Notes: a model not told the origin generated them from the letters alone. Counted from the stretch's first letter, positions 15,201 to 25,287 are shown. The stretch: 64,000 nucleotides of DNA from Glandiceps talaboti (GCF_964340395.1 NC_135552.1:28386181-28450180); one strand, 5' to 3'. Translations and numbers: made by a program.

Positions 15201-18200
15201 TCCATGTATCTTAGAATTTTTCAATGAAACTTTTGATATATTTTCATAAAGAAGGATTTCTTTAATAATTTCTGATGTAAAAAAGCGATGTGTAGAATAT
15301 CAACAACAAATAATAATTTATCCAGTAACTAAGGACATTGGAAGAGAACTTAATTTCTGAGCAGAAATTTATATGATTTGATAAAAGGCTTATTCCCCAA
15401 GTGAATTGTGGAAATAGGCTGAATTCAACATGGTGACCTGAACTTTGGATGGCCAAAAACATCATCAATCCTTTTATTCAGTACTATAGTCACTGGCCTT
15501 ATGTACAAATGTATGGGAATGCAATTGTCATATCAGACACTAGAAAGATAAAGTCATACAAAATGACTAGATATTTTAATAAATAAGTACATAAGTACAT
15601 AAATAAGAAAATGAAGTCAAAATAACTAAATAAATTATCGTTTTTTTTCATGAAATCGAAATGCTTAGTAATATATAAAGATACATGGCGAGATGGACAA
15701 CTACATCATGTAGTGAATGATCTAAATGTTACACATCATGTTTGTCAACAGCAACAGAAACACTTTCTCTCCAGACATGCTTATCAGACACCAGCTGAAC
15801 TTTAAAATGGGCTATCATTAGCCATGGCATGAGATTGAGTCAAGGTATCCTAATCTTTATGACAATACGTGTGCCTGATATTACAATTCCAATAATTTAA
15901 ATTTGTATTTTGTTCTGAAATATATCCATGCTATATAGAATGAAAAACATGACATCATGGACTCAATGCTACAAATAACCAATGCTAACTGTATATATGC
16001 ATTATATTATGGATTCCAGGCTGTAATTCACCTATCAAAGATATCAGTGATATACCAGCACCTTTATCTGTATGTAAAATTAGCATGGTTCCCACACAGT
16101 ACAAAAAAAATATGTTGTAGATTGTAATATTTGAACACAAAAATATCTGACTTTTGAAAAGGGTCACATCAAAGTGACAAAATTAAAGCAGTTCATATAG
16201 AATATTTGTGTGATTTGAATATTATATACTGCCAGTGCCACTTCGATAAATCAGTTATGAATTTCAAAGATGATGGCAGATACACTCTGAAATCCAATTA
16301 AACTAGAATTAATCCATATGGTATATCCTATTGTTATGGTACAGCACTTAATATCACTTGTAAAATTAGGATTTATTTTTCACATGATCTAGTCAACAAA
16401 AACAATACTGATTCCAATTTTTGTGATGATTTTGGACTCAAGATTCAATCCAGAATGTCTAGGATTCATTTTGTACTACCAGCATACTATATGTGTTATG
16501 AATCAGCAGTTTTGAAATTATGTATTGTTTTCACTTTTCAATACACTTTAGACAAGCTGAGTTATGTGCATTCAAACAGGAAATGTGAGATGTATTTTAT
16601 GATTGTTCTATATTATCACAATATGCATCTACATTACTGGTTCTGTAGTGCTTGTTGAAATAAGAATCAAAAATTGCAAATGCTTTTACTATTTTTTCTT
16701 AGACCATGCTTGCTGATGTTATTATACATTTTTCTTTTTGTTATTGATTTTGTACGCACTTGTCTTCAACTCATGGTGACAAGACCCCTTATGTCACTTG
16801 TCTTCTCCACAATCCATAGCCTGAAGAAGAATAACTCAGTATTGGGGACCTTATTAAGGTCACATGTTCTGAATAAGGGATCAATCCATTGACAAAGAAT
16901 GACGTATGCAGTCGTAAATTTCAGGTAATAATTTTCAAGTTTGTGTTTGGATCAAAAGTAGTACATCATATTTGCATATTTTGCCAGACAGCCACACATT
17001 ATTTTATTAGTTAAAATCTACCTGAGTTTTGACTTTACCAGGTATTTAACTCACAGGCTCCTCAAGTTACTGATAATTCAACCTGTAGCAGAGTTTTGGG
17101 CCAATTACTTACATGTGTAGCATAGAACCTTACAATGCATGGCAATCTTGACAAGTATTGCCAAATTTTCCTACCTCTTAACAGGATTCCTAACACTCTG
17201 ACCCTAGCTTGACTAACACTCTGACCCCATCCTCACTAACACTCTGACCCCATCCTCACTAACACTCTGACCCCATCCTGACTAACACTCTGACCCCATC
17301 CTGACTAACACTCTGACCCCATCCAAAACACTCTGACCCCATCTTGATTAACACTCTGACCCCATCCTCACTAACACTCTGACCCTACCCTGACTAACAC
17401 TCTGACCCCATCCTGACTAACACTCTGACCCCATCCAAAACACTCTGACCCCATCTTGATTAACACTCTGACCCCATCCTCACTAACACTCTGACCCCAT
17501 CCTCACTAACACTCTGACCCTATCTTGACTAACACTCTGACCCCATCCTGACTAACACTCTGACCCCATCCAAAACACTCTGACCCCATCTTGATTAACA
17601 CTCTGACCCCATCCTCACTAACACTCTGACCCCATCCTAACACTCTGACCCCATCCTAACACTCTGACCCCATCCTAACACTCTGACCCCATCCTGATTA
17701 ACACTCTGACCCCATCCTGACTAACACTCTGACCCTATCTTGACTAACACTCTGACCCTATCTTGACTAACACTCTGACCCCACATGACATTCACAAACC
17801 ATTAGCGGTCCAAGTGCAACAAACCCGCGGGCTTGCCTGGCGAAAACGGGTGTCATAAAAGTTGTTTGCATCTCTAAAGCTGTTTGTAGCGTTATTTATA
17901 ATAGCCTAATAAATTGATAACAACTGATATAAGACGGAGATAAGGTTTGCCTCAATTGCAGTCCATGCAGACAGCCGAATAGAGGTTTTACAGCTGTTTA
18001 CTTGTGTTATGTAAGAGCCCATCACCACATGTGTAAATATTGGTACTCTTTGATAACAAGTCCACTTGCTTGGCTAATGGCTTGTCCCAGTAATGATCCT
18101 CACTAACACTCTGACCCCATCCTAACACTCTGACCCCATCCTGATTAACACTCTGACCCCATCCTGATTAACACTTTGACCCCATCCTAACACTCTGACC

Positions 18201-21200
18201 CTATCTTGACTAACACTCTGACCCCATCCTGATTAACACTTTGACCCCATCCTGACTAACACTCTGACCCTACCCTGGCTAACACTTAGACTGACCCCAT
18301 CCTGACTAACACTTTGACCCCATCCTGACTAACACTCTGACCCTATCCTTAACACTTAGACTGACCCCATCCTAACACTCTGACCCCATCCTAACACTCT
18401 GACCCCATCCTAACACTCTGACCCCATCCTAACACTCTGACCCCATCCTAACACTCTGATCCCATCCTGGCTGACATACAGGATATCAATAAAGTGTCAG
18501 AAAATCTTAAGCTGGCAAACATACATGCACAACTTTTGTTTCTTGTAAACCACCTCAACTCAACAAATTAAGGATTCTGGAAATTCCTGTATATTTTAGT
18601 AGTCTTGCAAACACTTCCAGACATACCATCATATGGTAGGAAGTACTTCCTAGCTACAAAGTACAGAACGTTTTTGTGTTTTTGACACATGAACAGTACT
18701 GTGCATAAATTAAACTCTGCAGCTGTTTCCACACCACTACTCATGTGAATTTAAACTAACTTACTTACTTACCACAGTGGAACAGTAATTACATTTTATA
18801 CTTTCATTCAGGACTAATAATATAGCTTGCTTCTCAAAGGCAAATTATAAAAAAATGTTTGCTTTTGATAACAGGACTTCAGAAAATAGGGTAGGTAGGT
18901 CAGAATTTTATTTTATTTTACTTTTAATTTTTTTAAGATTACTTTGACCCCAAAGTGAAATCCTATTCAGTCAAAATACTCCTGTGATAATTTGACAAGG
19001 TGTAAAAGAAGAAAATTAAGACAATCATAAGTTAAGTAGATAAACATGTTATGCGGACTGTACTGTTTCTCTCTGGAATAAAAGGCAAAAATATGTTTAT
19101 GGTCGGGGGCTTAAACTACGACCAGTCAGGTTATTGGAAACACAGCATTTTTTTATTTACTGCTTACTGGAAGGAAATTGAGATAAAATCTGTCTTCTTC
19201 TTTTTAATGTCATTATTTGTCAAAAATTTTAACGAGTTCATTTATTAGGGATATTTCTGTGGATGTAATCTCATATGAAATTTACATGTCTGTCACAAGG
19301 TGGTGATTTTGAATAATAGATTCTTTAGTTTACTGAACTAGTGATCTTTTGATGAATGGTGATGACAGGTATAGGTCAGGGACCTTTTCGTGATGACAGT
19401 GTGCTAATTTACATGTCTACAGCTAAACATCTGTTGAACTTTATGTGTACCCAATCAACGTTAAGGAGACCCCTATAAATACTCTCGAAGCCAGTGAACA
19501 CATGCTTCTCCTAACTTTGAACATCAAGGCCTGAAGGTGGATACTGCTAGCTTGGAGCTGCCGACTTGCTGGCTACTGGTTGCTGTCGCATGGGCGTATA
19601 TTATTCCACAACAAGAACTTAACCTACACCAAAGGGACACTACGTTAATTTGCTAATGGACTACGGACATTGACTGTACTTAGTACCGTGTAAAACTGGT
19701 GAGTCCATGACATGCGGATAATTGAATACAAGACAATACGGACTGGCTGACAGCCATTTGAACTTCACATTTCACGTGTACAACGGTTTGCTGCCTCGTG
19801 GACTAGAATTTGCTAAATAATTAGTTAGTACCTGTCATCACCATAACTATGCATTTATAAGCCTTGTTTGTTATTTCTGTACAACCTGAAAAGTGTATCA
19901 GGGGATATGTATAGCACGTTCCGTTTCATTTTATGTAATATTATTTCATGGTCAAATACAGTATTTTCAATTGATATGTTGTTCTCTGTCGCTTCATTTA
20001 TACTATACTCCATTCTATACTTTAGTTGTGTGTGTCACTCGACCATCTTGTGACAATGTCACAAAAATTTACAAAAAACACAACAAATTTTATATTTATT
20101 TTGTTATTTGTTTTAAGAATTTATTCTTGTGTTTCAACTTTGCCATCTTGTTGTTTTATGATTGGGGTTGTGTTTTAAGCAATACTGCAGCACTTACCAA
20201 ATGTATTTTATACAAAAATGACAATAAAGAAACACCAAATGTAAATCATGTTATGAATTTGCAAAGGATTACAAACTGACACACTCTACTGATGTGATAT
20301 CAATGAAAACTTTGGTAAAAATGGCAAAAACCTCCAAAATATGACTGGGTTAGGGTTTACCACATACCCAGTGAGTAGGCAGCCCATTCATGCTAAAGAC
20401 AGGAAGTGAATAACATTGTCACTATGAAGGCTTTAGTAACTGGTCAAACTTTCAAGTCACCATTATTGGAAATACATACACTAGTGTGTATCACATTATG
20501 ACAGGATGCTTAGATAAGAAAAGTTTGAATAGGCTTTACAGCTGTGGTGTATTTAATGAAATGATTTAATACAGGTGGACTTTTGACCAGAGAGTTTGTC
20601 TGTGACACTTTTCTGTAAATTATACAGGCTAGACATTCACATGACAAGTTATTATACAATGAATTATACAGGCTAGACATTCACATGACAAGTTATATTA
20701 CAATGAATTATACAGGCTAGACATTCACATGACAAGTTATATTATACAGGCTAGACATTCACATGACAAGTTATTATACAGGCTAGACATTCACATGACA
20801 AGTTATTATACAGTGAATTATACAGGCTAGACATTCACATGACAAGTTATTATACAATGAATTATACAGGCTAGACATTCACATGACAAGTTATTATACA
20901 GTGAATTATACAGGCTAGACATTCACATGACAAGTTATTATACAGTGAATTATACAGGCTAGACATTCACATGACAAGTTATTATACAATGAATTATACA
21001 GGCTAGACATTCACATGACAAGTTATATTATACAGGCTAGACATTCACATGACAAGTTATTATACAGGCTAGACATTCACATGACAAGTTATTATACAGT
21101 GAATTATACAGGCTAGACATTCACATGACAAGTTATTATACAGTGAATTATACAGGCTAGACATTCACATGACAAGTTATTATACAGTGAATTATACAGG

Positions 21201-21529
21201 CTAGACATTCACATGACAAGTTATTATACAATGAATTATACAGGCTAGACATTCACATGACAAGTTATATTACACAGTGAGCTACACTTTCCTAAGACTG
21301 ATCATAATCCCTACATTTCACACTTTATGGTTTATTTGTTGTTTTTTTCCTTTTTGCTTCTTTTATTACAGACAGTTTGTGGTTCATGAGAAGAAGGTTA
21401 GTAAAGTTTTCTACAAATCCTACATGGTTCAAGTTATCAAATTAAACCAATTACATAAATTTTACTGGTATCTAAACAAAGAACCACTCCTTAGACTTGT
21501 TCAACACTGTAAATGTGTGAATGTATGAA

Positions 21530-21605
<76 letters not shown>

Positions 21606-24585
21606 AGTATGTGTATATTTGCATAACAAAGCAACTGTTGCATGTGACTTTCATGTACTTGGATGACGTAGCTTACCATTAGGTGTAAAGGTCATTTTTC
21701 TTACGTTTCATTCAAGACCGATTTAGTTTTAAGAATCCTTATCATTTTTTTTCAATCATGTGGTTTAATTACAATTATTATTTAGTTTATTTTGTTTTGT
21801 GAATGTATTATTTTGTCTTTTGACATTCAATGTCACAATGAAGGACATGAAATAAATATAAATCCATCCAAACTAGTTGTCTGTACTTTTCATACTATAT
21901 GTCAATTATGTGATAGTGTAATCAACATTGACTTAGGACTTACAATATCAAGTAATCATATACCGTTACTATGGTTACAAAACAGTAATCCCCATTTATT
22001 TTTCATAATTTTGGCCCTCTGAAACAGTCTCATAGTTTAGAGTTCCGCTTCACATGTCCAAGTTGATGTCTGCCAGTATATTATGTTAATTTGGTAAAAG
22101 GATATATGTAACACTGATGCCTAAGAGATGAGTACAGATGTCAGATTATATCGCTGTGTTGTATACTCACTGCGATCAAAGCAGCCTTGAGTAGTGTGCA
22201 TTCTGTTCTGTATAATGTGTACAGTACATTGCATTATTATATTACATGTTATAAGTTATAACACACTTGATAATAAATTAAAACTTTCCAGAAGATTTTT
22301 TTAGGAATATGACAAGATGTAATCCACATCTGAATACAGACTAAGTAGTCCATCATACAAGTTAAACATATGAATCTTGGGGTCCCCACCCTATGAAAAC
22401 CAAGTTGGTAACTACAGTGACACAAACAGCATATCCCATAATTGAAGTGAGTGTAAATGGGCATATGCCTTGTCCTAGCTAACTGTAATGTCTTTCATTG
22501 GTTGTCAACAACACATACAAAAGTACTCGATTCATCCGCTAATGTGTGTAGTACCACACATCAGTGAACTTTTAAGTCAGCAACTGTCAATAAGTTAATT
22601 AGTTCTTACAGATAAGTGACCCTTATCAAGGTCACAGTAAATTATTATCTGTAGATCAATGTTTTGACTACATCTGTGATTTATAATATACAAAGTTAAT
22701 CTCTCAAATACTCAAAATCCCTGTAACGAAATTTTGATTGGGCAAATGAAGGGAGGTATTCCATTAGTTGGGTGAATTGTGTTCTCAATTGTTTGGGTGA
22801 ACTGTGTCTAGTGTGGCTAATGTAATATGATCCTACACCTTTCTATTATGGAGAATTGAAAATCAACATCCTGTACACCTCTTTTTTGACAAATTGTATA
22901 GTTTGGACATTCAGTGCAATATCTGCTGAATCATTTCATTCATTTTTAACACTGGTGCACAATTTGAGACCCCTTTCATGCAACTTAATGAAAAACCACT
23001 TGTGTTTTTACATGCCAAAATTGTGACCACTTTTGTTGACACTTTCAATTCTTCTAGCCTCTATGGCAAGTATCACACCCCAATCTACTACTGGTGTTCA
23101 GCAAAAAAAATGACTTTGGTTGAATATATTTTCTGCATATTGTACGCGAGTTTGGCGTGATACAACAATGCCTACAGTGCTGTACCATATTGTGGTGTCT
23201 GTGTGCTTCAGATAGCCAAAACACTTTGTGTGATAGGTAGCAGACAGGGGTATGACCTTTTCCAACACAAATCACAATTCAAATTGTATGCAGTCTGCTT
23301 TTGAGATGTTTGTAGTCTGCTTACGTTGAGATTTATACCTATTTCAAGTATAAATGACCATTCACTTACCTAGCACCCATTACTGCTAAAAGCGTTCCTG
23401 GCTCAACGTAACCACTAACTGTAAAATAAACAAACAAACCAAAATATACGGCTTAGGATAGTTTGCATCAATATCACAAAGAATTTGAAAATAATAACAC
23501 AATTTCTAGTACTGATTAGTAAAATTATCATAAATATATCATACTTAAATGCAGCATACACATAATTTATATTGTTTGCATTACATTCAACTGAAAATGG
23601 CCAGACTTTCTGATATAGTAGATGTGTTTATTGAGAGCTATTAAAACCCTTCTTTATTTTGCCTCCAAATCAGGTCAATAAATAAGCTAATCTACAATTC
23701 CATGCTCAGTTTTACAAGTTGGGAGCTAAACATGTTCCTTATTATGTACATATTGAAGTGTTAATATATACTTTTCACTGGAAGTAATTCTCCAATTTGC
23801 AAGGTTAAATTTCATATAAAATTATGAAATGCTGATAATGTTCAGGTTTCACACATGAATCTTGAATTTTTTGAGGTTCTTCATTGAATACTATAGTATC
23901 CTATAACTCTAATTTTATTATGTATTCCGTTATGAATAAATCAAAACAAAACCTTGCAAATGCTAATGCAAGCGTCTTTATAATAGCGGTTCAGAACTAA
24001 ATTGTCGAGTGAACAGCACTGTTTTAACATTCATTTTCCCGGTCACTTTAGGTCAAGGCGATAACAGGCCGCTATTGTTAAACAAGGTCACGCGATCGAA
24101 CGTCTAATAAATGTCGCATTTGTTCTTTCAGATACAATGGCTGAATTGTAGAATCACCGGAGACCTGTTGGGGGTTTTAACCTTGCAAATAATACGTGTA
24201 AACTGGACAGATTATCCCCTTCCGTGTTTTCTTTTTAACATTTTTTACTTGAGTGAAAAGTCTTACCTCCTCGAAGAATCTTTTTCGGCAGCAAAGTTTT
24301 GGGGTCTTGTTTTTTGAACCACTTCTTCTTTGGTGGCGGTGCTGTTACTTCAATGTCACACCATGTTAAAGTCAGTTGTTCATGTAAAGTCAAAGCAGAC
24401 GACTTTCTCCCTCCGTTTGATACACCACCCTTAAATCTTCTCGAGACCGATCCTTGGTTGGTGCCGTCCATAGTGATGGCCGCATATCCCCGACTGCTAG
24501 AACCCCCACCATAGCCATGTTCAGTGGTCCTGTCAGTATTAGAATCACCAAGTAAAGGTGTTTTAGAGTTCATGTTGCCCTCCAT
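411..24585 (-). CDS. white: White-like ABCG half-transporter, 16 exons, 3' end outside window
   Basis: ABC transporter of the ABCG/White family: one N-terminal ATPase domain followed by a membrane domain, working as a dimer. Insect White pairs with Scarlet or Brown to move pigment precursors and related small molecules into vesicles; the substrate here is unknown. Spliced exons give 587 residues plus 2 bases. Visible motifs: Walker A 121-129 (GASGAGKST), Q-loop near 167-168 (YVQQEDLF), signature ISGGE 230-234, Walker B LMFCDE 250-255, D-loop SGLD 258-261, H-loop H287 (TIHQPSSE), then the White-typical [13 protein letters not shown] and [11 protein letters not shown]. Five hydrophobic segments follow in exons 11-16. 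Drosophila White has 687 residues, so about 100 C-terminal residues are missing beyond base 1. All introns are GT-AG with consistent phase. The start ATG at 24585 has an in-frame TAA 36 bases upstream and no closer ATG. The ABCG family is certain; White orthology rests on the conserved motifs, not on a tree. Confidence 0.95.
594..2724. repeat. 31-bp minisatellite, about 68 units
   Basis: Unit reads GTCTGTCTACGTCTGCAGTG followed by TGTGGGTGTTA (31 bases). Variants: CTGCAG or CTGGAG at one site, TACG or TATG, and 33-base units with an extra TA clustered near 755-905 and 2130-2215. It sits in the white intron between exons 15 and 16. Open frames across it are an artefact of the repeat. Confidence 0.97.
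2771..3592. repeat. CTGT/CCTG-rich tetranucleotide tract
   Basis: About 820 bases of imperfect CTGT, CCTG and GTCAGCCTGCCTGTGTCT units, open in all forward frames as Cys/Leu/Ser-rich nonsense. It directly follows the 31-bp minisatellite after a spacer of about 45 bases and shares its CTGTCTGT core. Confidence 0.95.
3858..3935 (-). CDS. white: white exon 15 (TM4)
   Basis: Encodes [20 protein letters not shown] then NVSVSF and the first base of Gly, a cysteine-rich transmembrane segment. Acceptor TTGACAG, donor TTTG|GTAAGT. The intron after it carries about 3 kb of tandem repeat. Confidence 0.95.
4166..4226 (-). CDS. white: white exon 14 (TM3)
   Basis: Encodes [20 protein letters not shown] plus the first base of a Gly codon, a transmembrane segment ending in the YWMVG motif of White proteins. 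Acceptor TTTACAG, donor GTTG|GTAAG. Confidence 0.95.
5924..6251 (+). mobile_element. MITE-like element, copy 1
   Basis: About 328 bases closely matching the reverse complement of 17784-18097. The two ends carry imperfect inverted repeats sharing ACAAGCCATTAGC and ACAAACCATTAGC, then CAAGTG. No coding capacity. The termini suggest a non-autonomous DNA transposon; no clear target duplication was found, so the class is open. Confidence 0.75.
6262..6402. repeat. TA tract and 23-bp tandem repeat
   Basis: A (TA)n run is followed by about five copies of a 23-base unit containing ACAGTACTAAATATCAAATG, with single-base differences. Confidence 0.9.
6470..6562 (-). CDS. white: white exon 13 (residues 476-506)
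   Basis: 31 codons: [20 protein letters not shown] then [11 protein letters not shown]. This is the conserved ABCG loop with the pattern F, P, E, P, F, RE and M/YR. Acceptor ATTTCAG, donor GAG|GTAAGTA. Confidence 0.96.
7099..7230 (-). CDS. white: white exon 12 (TM1-TM2, residues 432-475)
   Basis: 44 codons: [20 protein letters not shown] then [20 protein letters not shown]. Two hydrophobic segments separated by a short polar loop, typical for White. Acceptor TTTTTTCAG, donor CAG|GTAGGC. Confidence 0.96.
8039..8144 (-). CDS. white: white exon 11 (entry to membrane domain)
   Basis: Encodes [20 protein letters not shown] then [15 protein letters not shown], the connecting and elbow helices just before transmembrane segment 1 of ABCG proteins. 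Acceptor GGTTCAG, donor ATT|GTAAGTG, phase 0 end. Confidence 0.96.
8293..8560 (+). mobile_element. tRNA-derived SINE
   Basis: Head resembles a tRNA, with A-box-like TGGCCAAGTGG and B box GGTTCGAACCC. The body includes CCGGGTACTCCGGTTTCCTC and CCCATGAGGGATGGCCCTC. The 3' end is a short ATT repeat. This Pol III promoter, conserved-type body and simple tail are the layout of a SINE. It lies in white intron 10, antisense to the gene. No target duplication was clear. Confidence 0.82.
8862..8890 (-). CDS. white: white exon 10, 29-base microexon (residues 387-395)
   Basis: A 29-base exon encoding DLERFQSRS. It is supported by acceptor ATTTTAG, donor CACC|GTGAGT and by phase: its two trailing bases complete a Pro codon with the first base of exon 11. 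Gene predictors may miss an exon this short. Confidence 0.85.
9012..9098 (-). CDS. white: white exon 9 (linker, residues 358-386)
   Basis: 29 codons starting [15 protein letters not shown], part of the variable cytosolic linker. Acceptor TTTCTTAG, donor GAG|GTAAAT. Weaker conservation than neighbouring exons, but phase 0 at both sides joins exons 8 and 10 in frame. Confidence 0.88.
9469..9571 (-). CDS. white: white exon 8 (residues 323-357)
   Basis: Encodes the [20 protein letters not shown] motif shared by White-type proteins, then [13 protein letters not shown], the start of the linker between ATPase and membrane domains. Acceptor TTTCCAG, donor GAG|GTTGGTG. Confidence 0.95.
9572..10912. 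other. white intron 7 (1.3 kb)
   Basis: AT-rich, non-coding. From about 10430 to 10800 there are loosely repeated phrases such as GCAGTTCAAAATCAA and TTTGTATTAA, which look like a decayed tandem repeat. No gene signal. Confidence 0.6.
10913..10984 (-). CDS. white: white exon 7 (residues 299-322)
   Basis: Encodes [20 protein letters not shown] and HFS. Drosophila White has nearly the same sequence at this point, one of the best orthology cues. Acceptor TTTTTACAG, donor AAG|GTCAGTG. Confidence 0.95.
11553..11719 (-). CDS. white: white exon 6 (Walker B, D-loop, H-loop)
   Basis: Residues 244-298 plus two bases. Contains [20 protein letters not shown] (Walker B and D-loop) and [14 protein letters not shown] (H-loop His287). 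Catalytic E255 is present, so ATP hydrolysis should be intact. Donor GATAG|GTAAGTG. Confidence 0.97.
12142..12243 (-). CDS. white: white exon 5 (ABC signature, residues 210-243)
   Basis: 34 codons containing the ABC signature [18 protein letters not shown]. Acceptor TTTCAG, donor GAG|GTAAGTG, phase 0. Confidence 0.97.
12352..12622. repeat. About 47-bp minisatellite in white intron 4
   Basis: Five to six units built on CTATCAGCCACCACTCAGAG and AGGGATATGAG. Units differ in length by a few bases in a C-run (CCGCCC or CCGCCCCC). Confidence 0.93.
13157..13228 (-). CDS. white: white exon 4 (residues 186-209)
   Basis: 24 codons, [20 protein letters not shown] then VIKE, the helical subdomain typical of ABCG proteins. 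Acceptor TTCCAG, donor GAG|GTAAG, phase 0 at both ends. Confidence 0.96.
13308..13500 (+). repeat. Dispersed repeat fragment, similar to 27440-27640
   Basis: Shares phrases such as TTTCATAAACT, GTTCTGG, AGTCATTTCAT and CATGGGAGT in the same order and spacing as 27440-27640. This marks two diverged copies of one interspersed repeat. No coding potential. Confidence 0.6.
13769..13955 (-). CDS. white: white exon 3 (Walker A to Q-loop, residues 123-185)
   Basis: Begins with the last base of the S123 codon and encodes [16 protein letters not shown] (Walker A and helix) and [20 protein letters not shown] (Q-loop region). Ends in phase 0 at CAG|GTGTGT. It lies 9.4 kb downstream of exon 2, the longest intron of the gene. 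Confidence 0.97.
14341..14715 (-). repeat. Dispersed repeat family, minus-oriented copy
   Basis: Read on the minus strand it contains GATGTCTGTCCATCTGTCAG, TGGTCTGAAATTTGGTGGGA, ACATTCTTAG and CATCAGTAATATGCAAATTAGG. The same phrases occur in the same order on the plus strand at 35795-36640 and in part at 39480-39730. No intact reading frame. Confidence 0.75.
14775..14808. repeat. Perfect 13-bp palindrome with 8-base loop
   Basis: Arms TACCATAGACAGT and ACTGTCTATGGTA surround GGAGGGGG. A related palindrome lies at 46047-46081. Confidence 0.9.
16800..16990 (-). repeat. Dispersed repeat fragment related to 27650-27800
   Basis: Contains TTTCAGGTAATAATTTTCAA and GTTTGTGTTTGGATC, close to the reverse complement of 27670-27720. 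A weaker relative lies near 4870-5030. All are decayed and non-coding. Confidence 0.5.
17185..17783. repeat. Minisatellite, ACACTCTGACCCCATC units, first block
   Basis: Units of about 16 to 23 bases on ACACTCTGACCCCATCC with optional TGACTA, TCACTA or AAA spacers. Continues after the MITE insertion at 18098-18472. Confidence 0.95.
17784..18097 (-). mobile_element. MITE-like element, copy 2, inserted in a minisatellite
   Basis: About 314 bases, inverse orientation to 5924-6251. Left end CATGACATTCACAAACCATT, right end TAATGGCTTGTCCCAGTAAT. It splits one minisatellite unit after CCCCA, and the array resumes with TCCTCACTAACAC, so its ends can be placed almost to the base. A middle segment (about 17960-17990) differs from copy 1. 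Confidence 0.85.
18098..18472. repeat. Minisatellite, second block
   Basis: Same units as 17185-17783. This side also has variants with TTAGACTGACC and TTTGACC that are absent from the first block. Confidence 0.93.
19357..19843 (+). promoter_or_regulatory. Inverted-repeat-bounded segment with CCAAT, TATA and splice donor
   Basis: TGGTGATGACAGGTA at 19357-19371 and its exact complement at 19829-19843 bound 487 bases. Inside, on the plus strand, are CCAAT at 19451, TATAAATA at 19474-19481 and, 200 bases on, a donor CTG|GTGAGT after 19698. It could be a small mobile element carrying a promoter, or an antisense promoter within white intron 2. No coding exon was tied to it. Confidence 0.35.
20617..21272. 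repeat. 32/44-bp minisatellite
   Basis: About 15 units sharing TATACAGGCTAGACATTCAC and ATGACAAGTTAT. Long units add a spacer such as TATACAGTGAAT or TATACAATGAAT. The order of long and short units is partly repeated between the two halves. In white intron 2. Confidence 0.96.
21535..21602. repeat. (GT)n microsatellite
   Basis: About 34 uninterrupted GT units in white intron 2. Confidence 0.98.
23370..23418 (-). CDS. white: white exon 2 (residues 107-122)
   Basis: A 49-base exon encoding [16 protein letters not shown], the strand leading into Walker A. The Walker A codon for S123 is split across the next intron. Flanked by acceptor TTTTACAG and donor GCTAG|GTAAGTG. Confidence 0.95.
24267..24585 (-). 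CDS. white: white exon 1 (start codon, residues 1-106)
   Basis: Encodes the cytosolic N-terminus: a Gly/Ser-rich low-complexity stretch, then [10 protein letters not shown], the conserved entry to the ABCG ATPase domain, then a Lys-rich segment. It ends in phase 1 at donor GAG|GTAAG. A possible acceptor (TTTAG) lies about 35 bases upstream of the ATG, so a separate 5' untranslated exon is possible. Confidence 0.92.
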
Positions 24586-25213
24586 GTCGTCAACATCTGA
24601 CGCGGTATTATTTGATCTAAATTACATGAGATATAGATATATATATATATTCCCTTTGAAGGAGAGACCGTGGGACACAGCAGCGATGTGGGGCTAAAAT
24701 GGTTAGTTGGTCGACGTTCCGAGTTTCACTGTTTACCATGGATGCGACATGTAATGTTACACGTACAAAACCCTGACCTGGCTGGGGACCACACAAGGAA
24801 AGATTGGCTAATATTTTCCGATCACAAATACCTCTGGATTCTATCGATGCTTGCTCACGTTTCCCTCTGAACATACCACTGCATAATTACGAAATACTGA
24901 CAAAACAAGAGGGACATCCCACGACACTACACTATCGCGCTACACTGACTCGTCGAGTATCACAATGAACCATTTGACCTTTGATGGGGTCAAGAGGGAT
25001 ATGAGCAAAGGAAATCTCTCTCATCGCAAACAGAAATGACATAAATAGATTAATTAATATATCAATTACTTACCATTAGAAATAACAAGGTATAAATTAA
25101 AATATTTAAAAAAATATGTGTGAAACTTGGCACAAACAGAAAATAAATAGCCGTGCTTGTTTTTAAAATGTTTCTATTCAAATAACTATGAAATTGCTCC
25201 GCGGAGTAAGGCA
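24586..25213. promoter_or_regulatory. white upstream region
   Basis: Sequence between the white start codon and the divergent tRNA gene. It must hold the white 5' UTR, or its last spliced 5' exon, and may hold the promoter. A short TA run lies at about 24630-24650. No convincing TATA box and start-site pair was found for the minus strand, so the start site is unplaced. Confidence 0.4.
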
Positions 25214-25219
25214 GTCTCT

Positions 25220-25280
<61 letters not shown>

Positions 25281-25287
25281 AGGGACG
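25214..25287 (+). tRNA. tRNA-Asn(GUU)
   Basis: A 74-base cloverleaf: acceptor GTCTCTG with CAGGGAC, D stem GCGC/GCGC, anticodon stem TTCGG/CCGAA, anticodon loop CTGTTAA (GTT), T stem GGTGG/CCACC, discriminator G. All stems pair, with one G-U at acceptor pair 4-69. B box GGTTCAAGCC has A for G at position 57, which is tolerated. CCA follows the discriminator in the DNA, then a 7-T run. Lacks an intron. Oriented away from white. Confidence 0.96.

Larger units (their letters stand above)
13956..23369. other. white intron 2 (9.4 kb)
   Basis: The longest intron. It holds a dispersed repeat (14341-14715), a palindrome (14775-14808), and a minisatellite split by a MITE (17185-18472). It also holds an inverted-repeat-bounded segment with a promoter-like core (19357-19843), a second minisatellite (20617-21272) and a GT tract. 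The stretches 14810-16800 and 21610-23370 show nothing recognisable. Confidence 0.75.

Noticed and set aside
24617-24874. An 85-codon minus-strand frame just upstream of white as an N-terminal extension
   Set aside because: An in-frame stop 36 bases before the white ATG separates it, and its sequence has no ABCG similarity.
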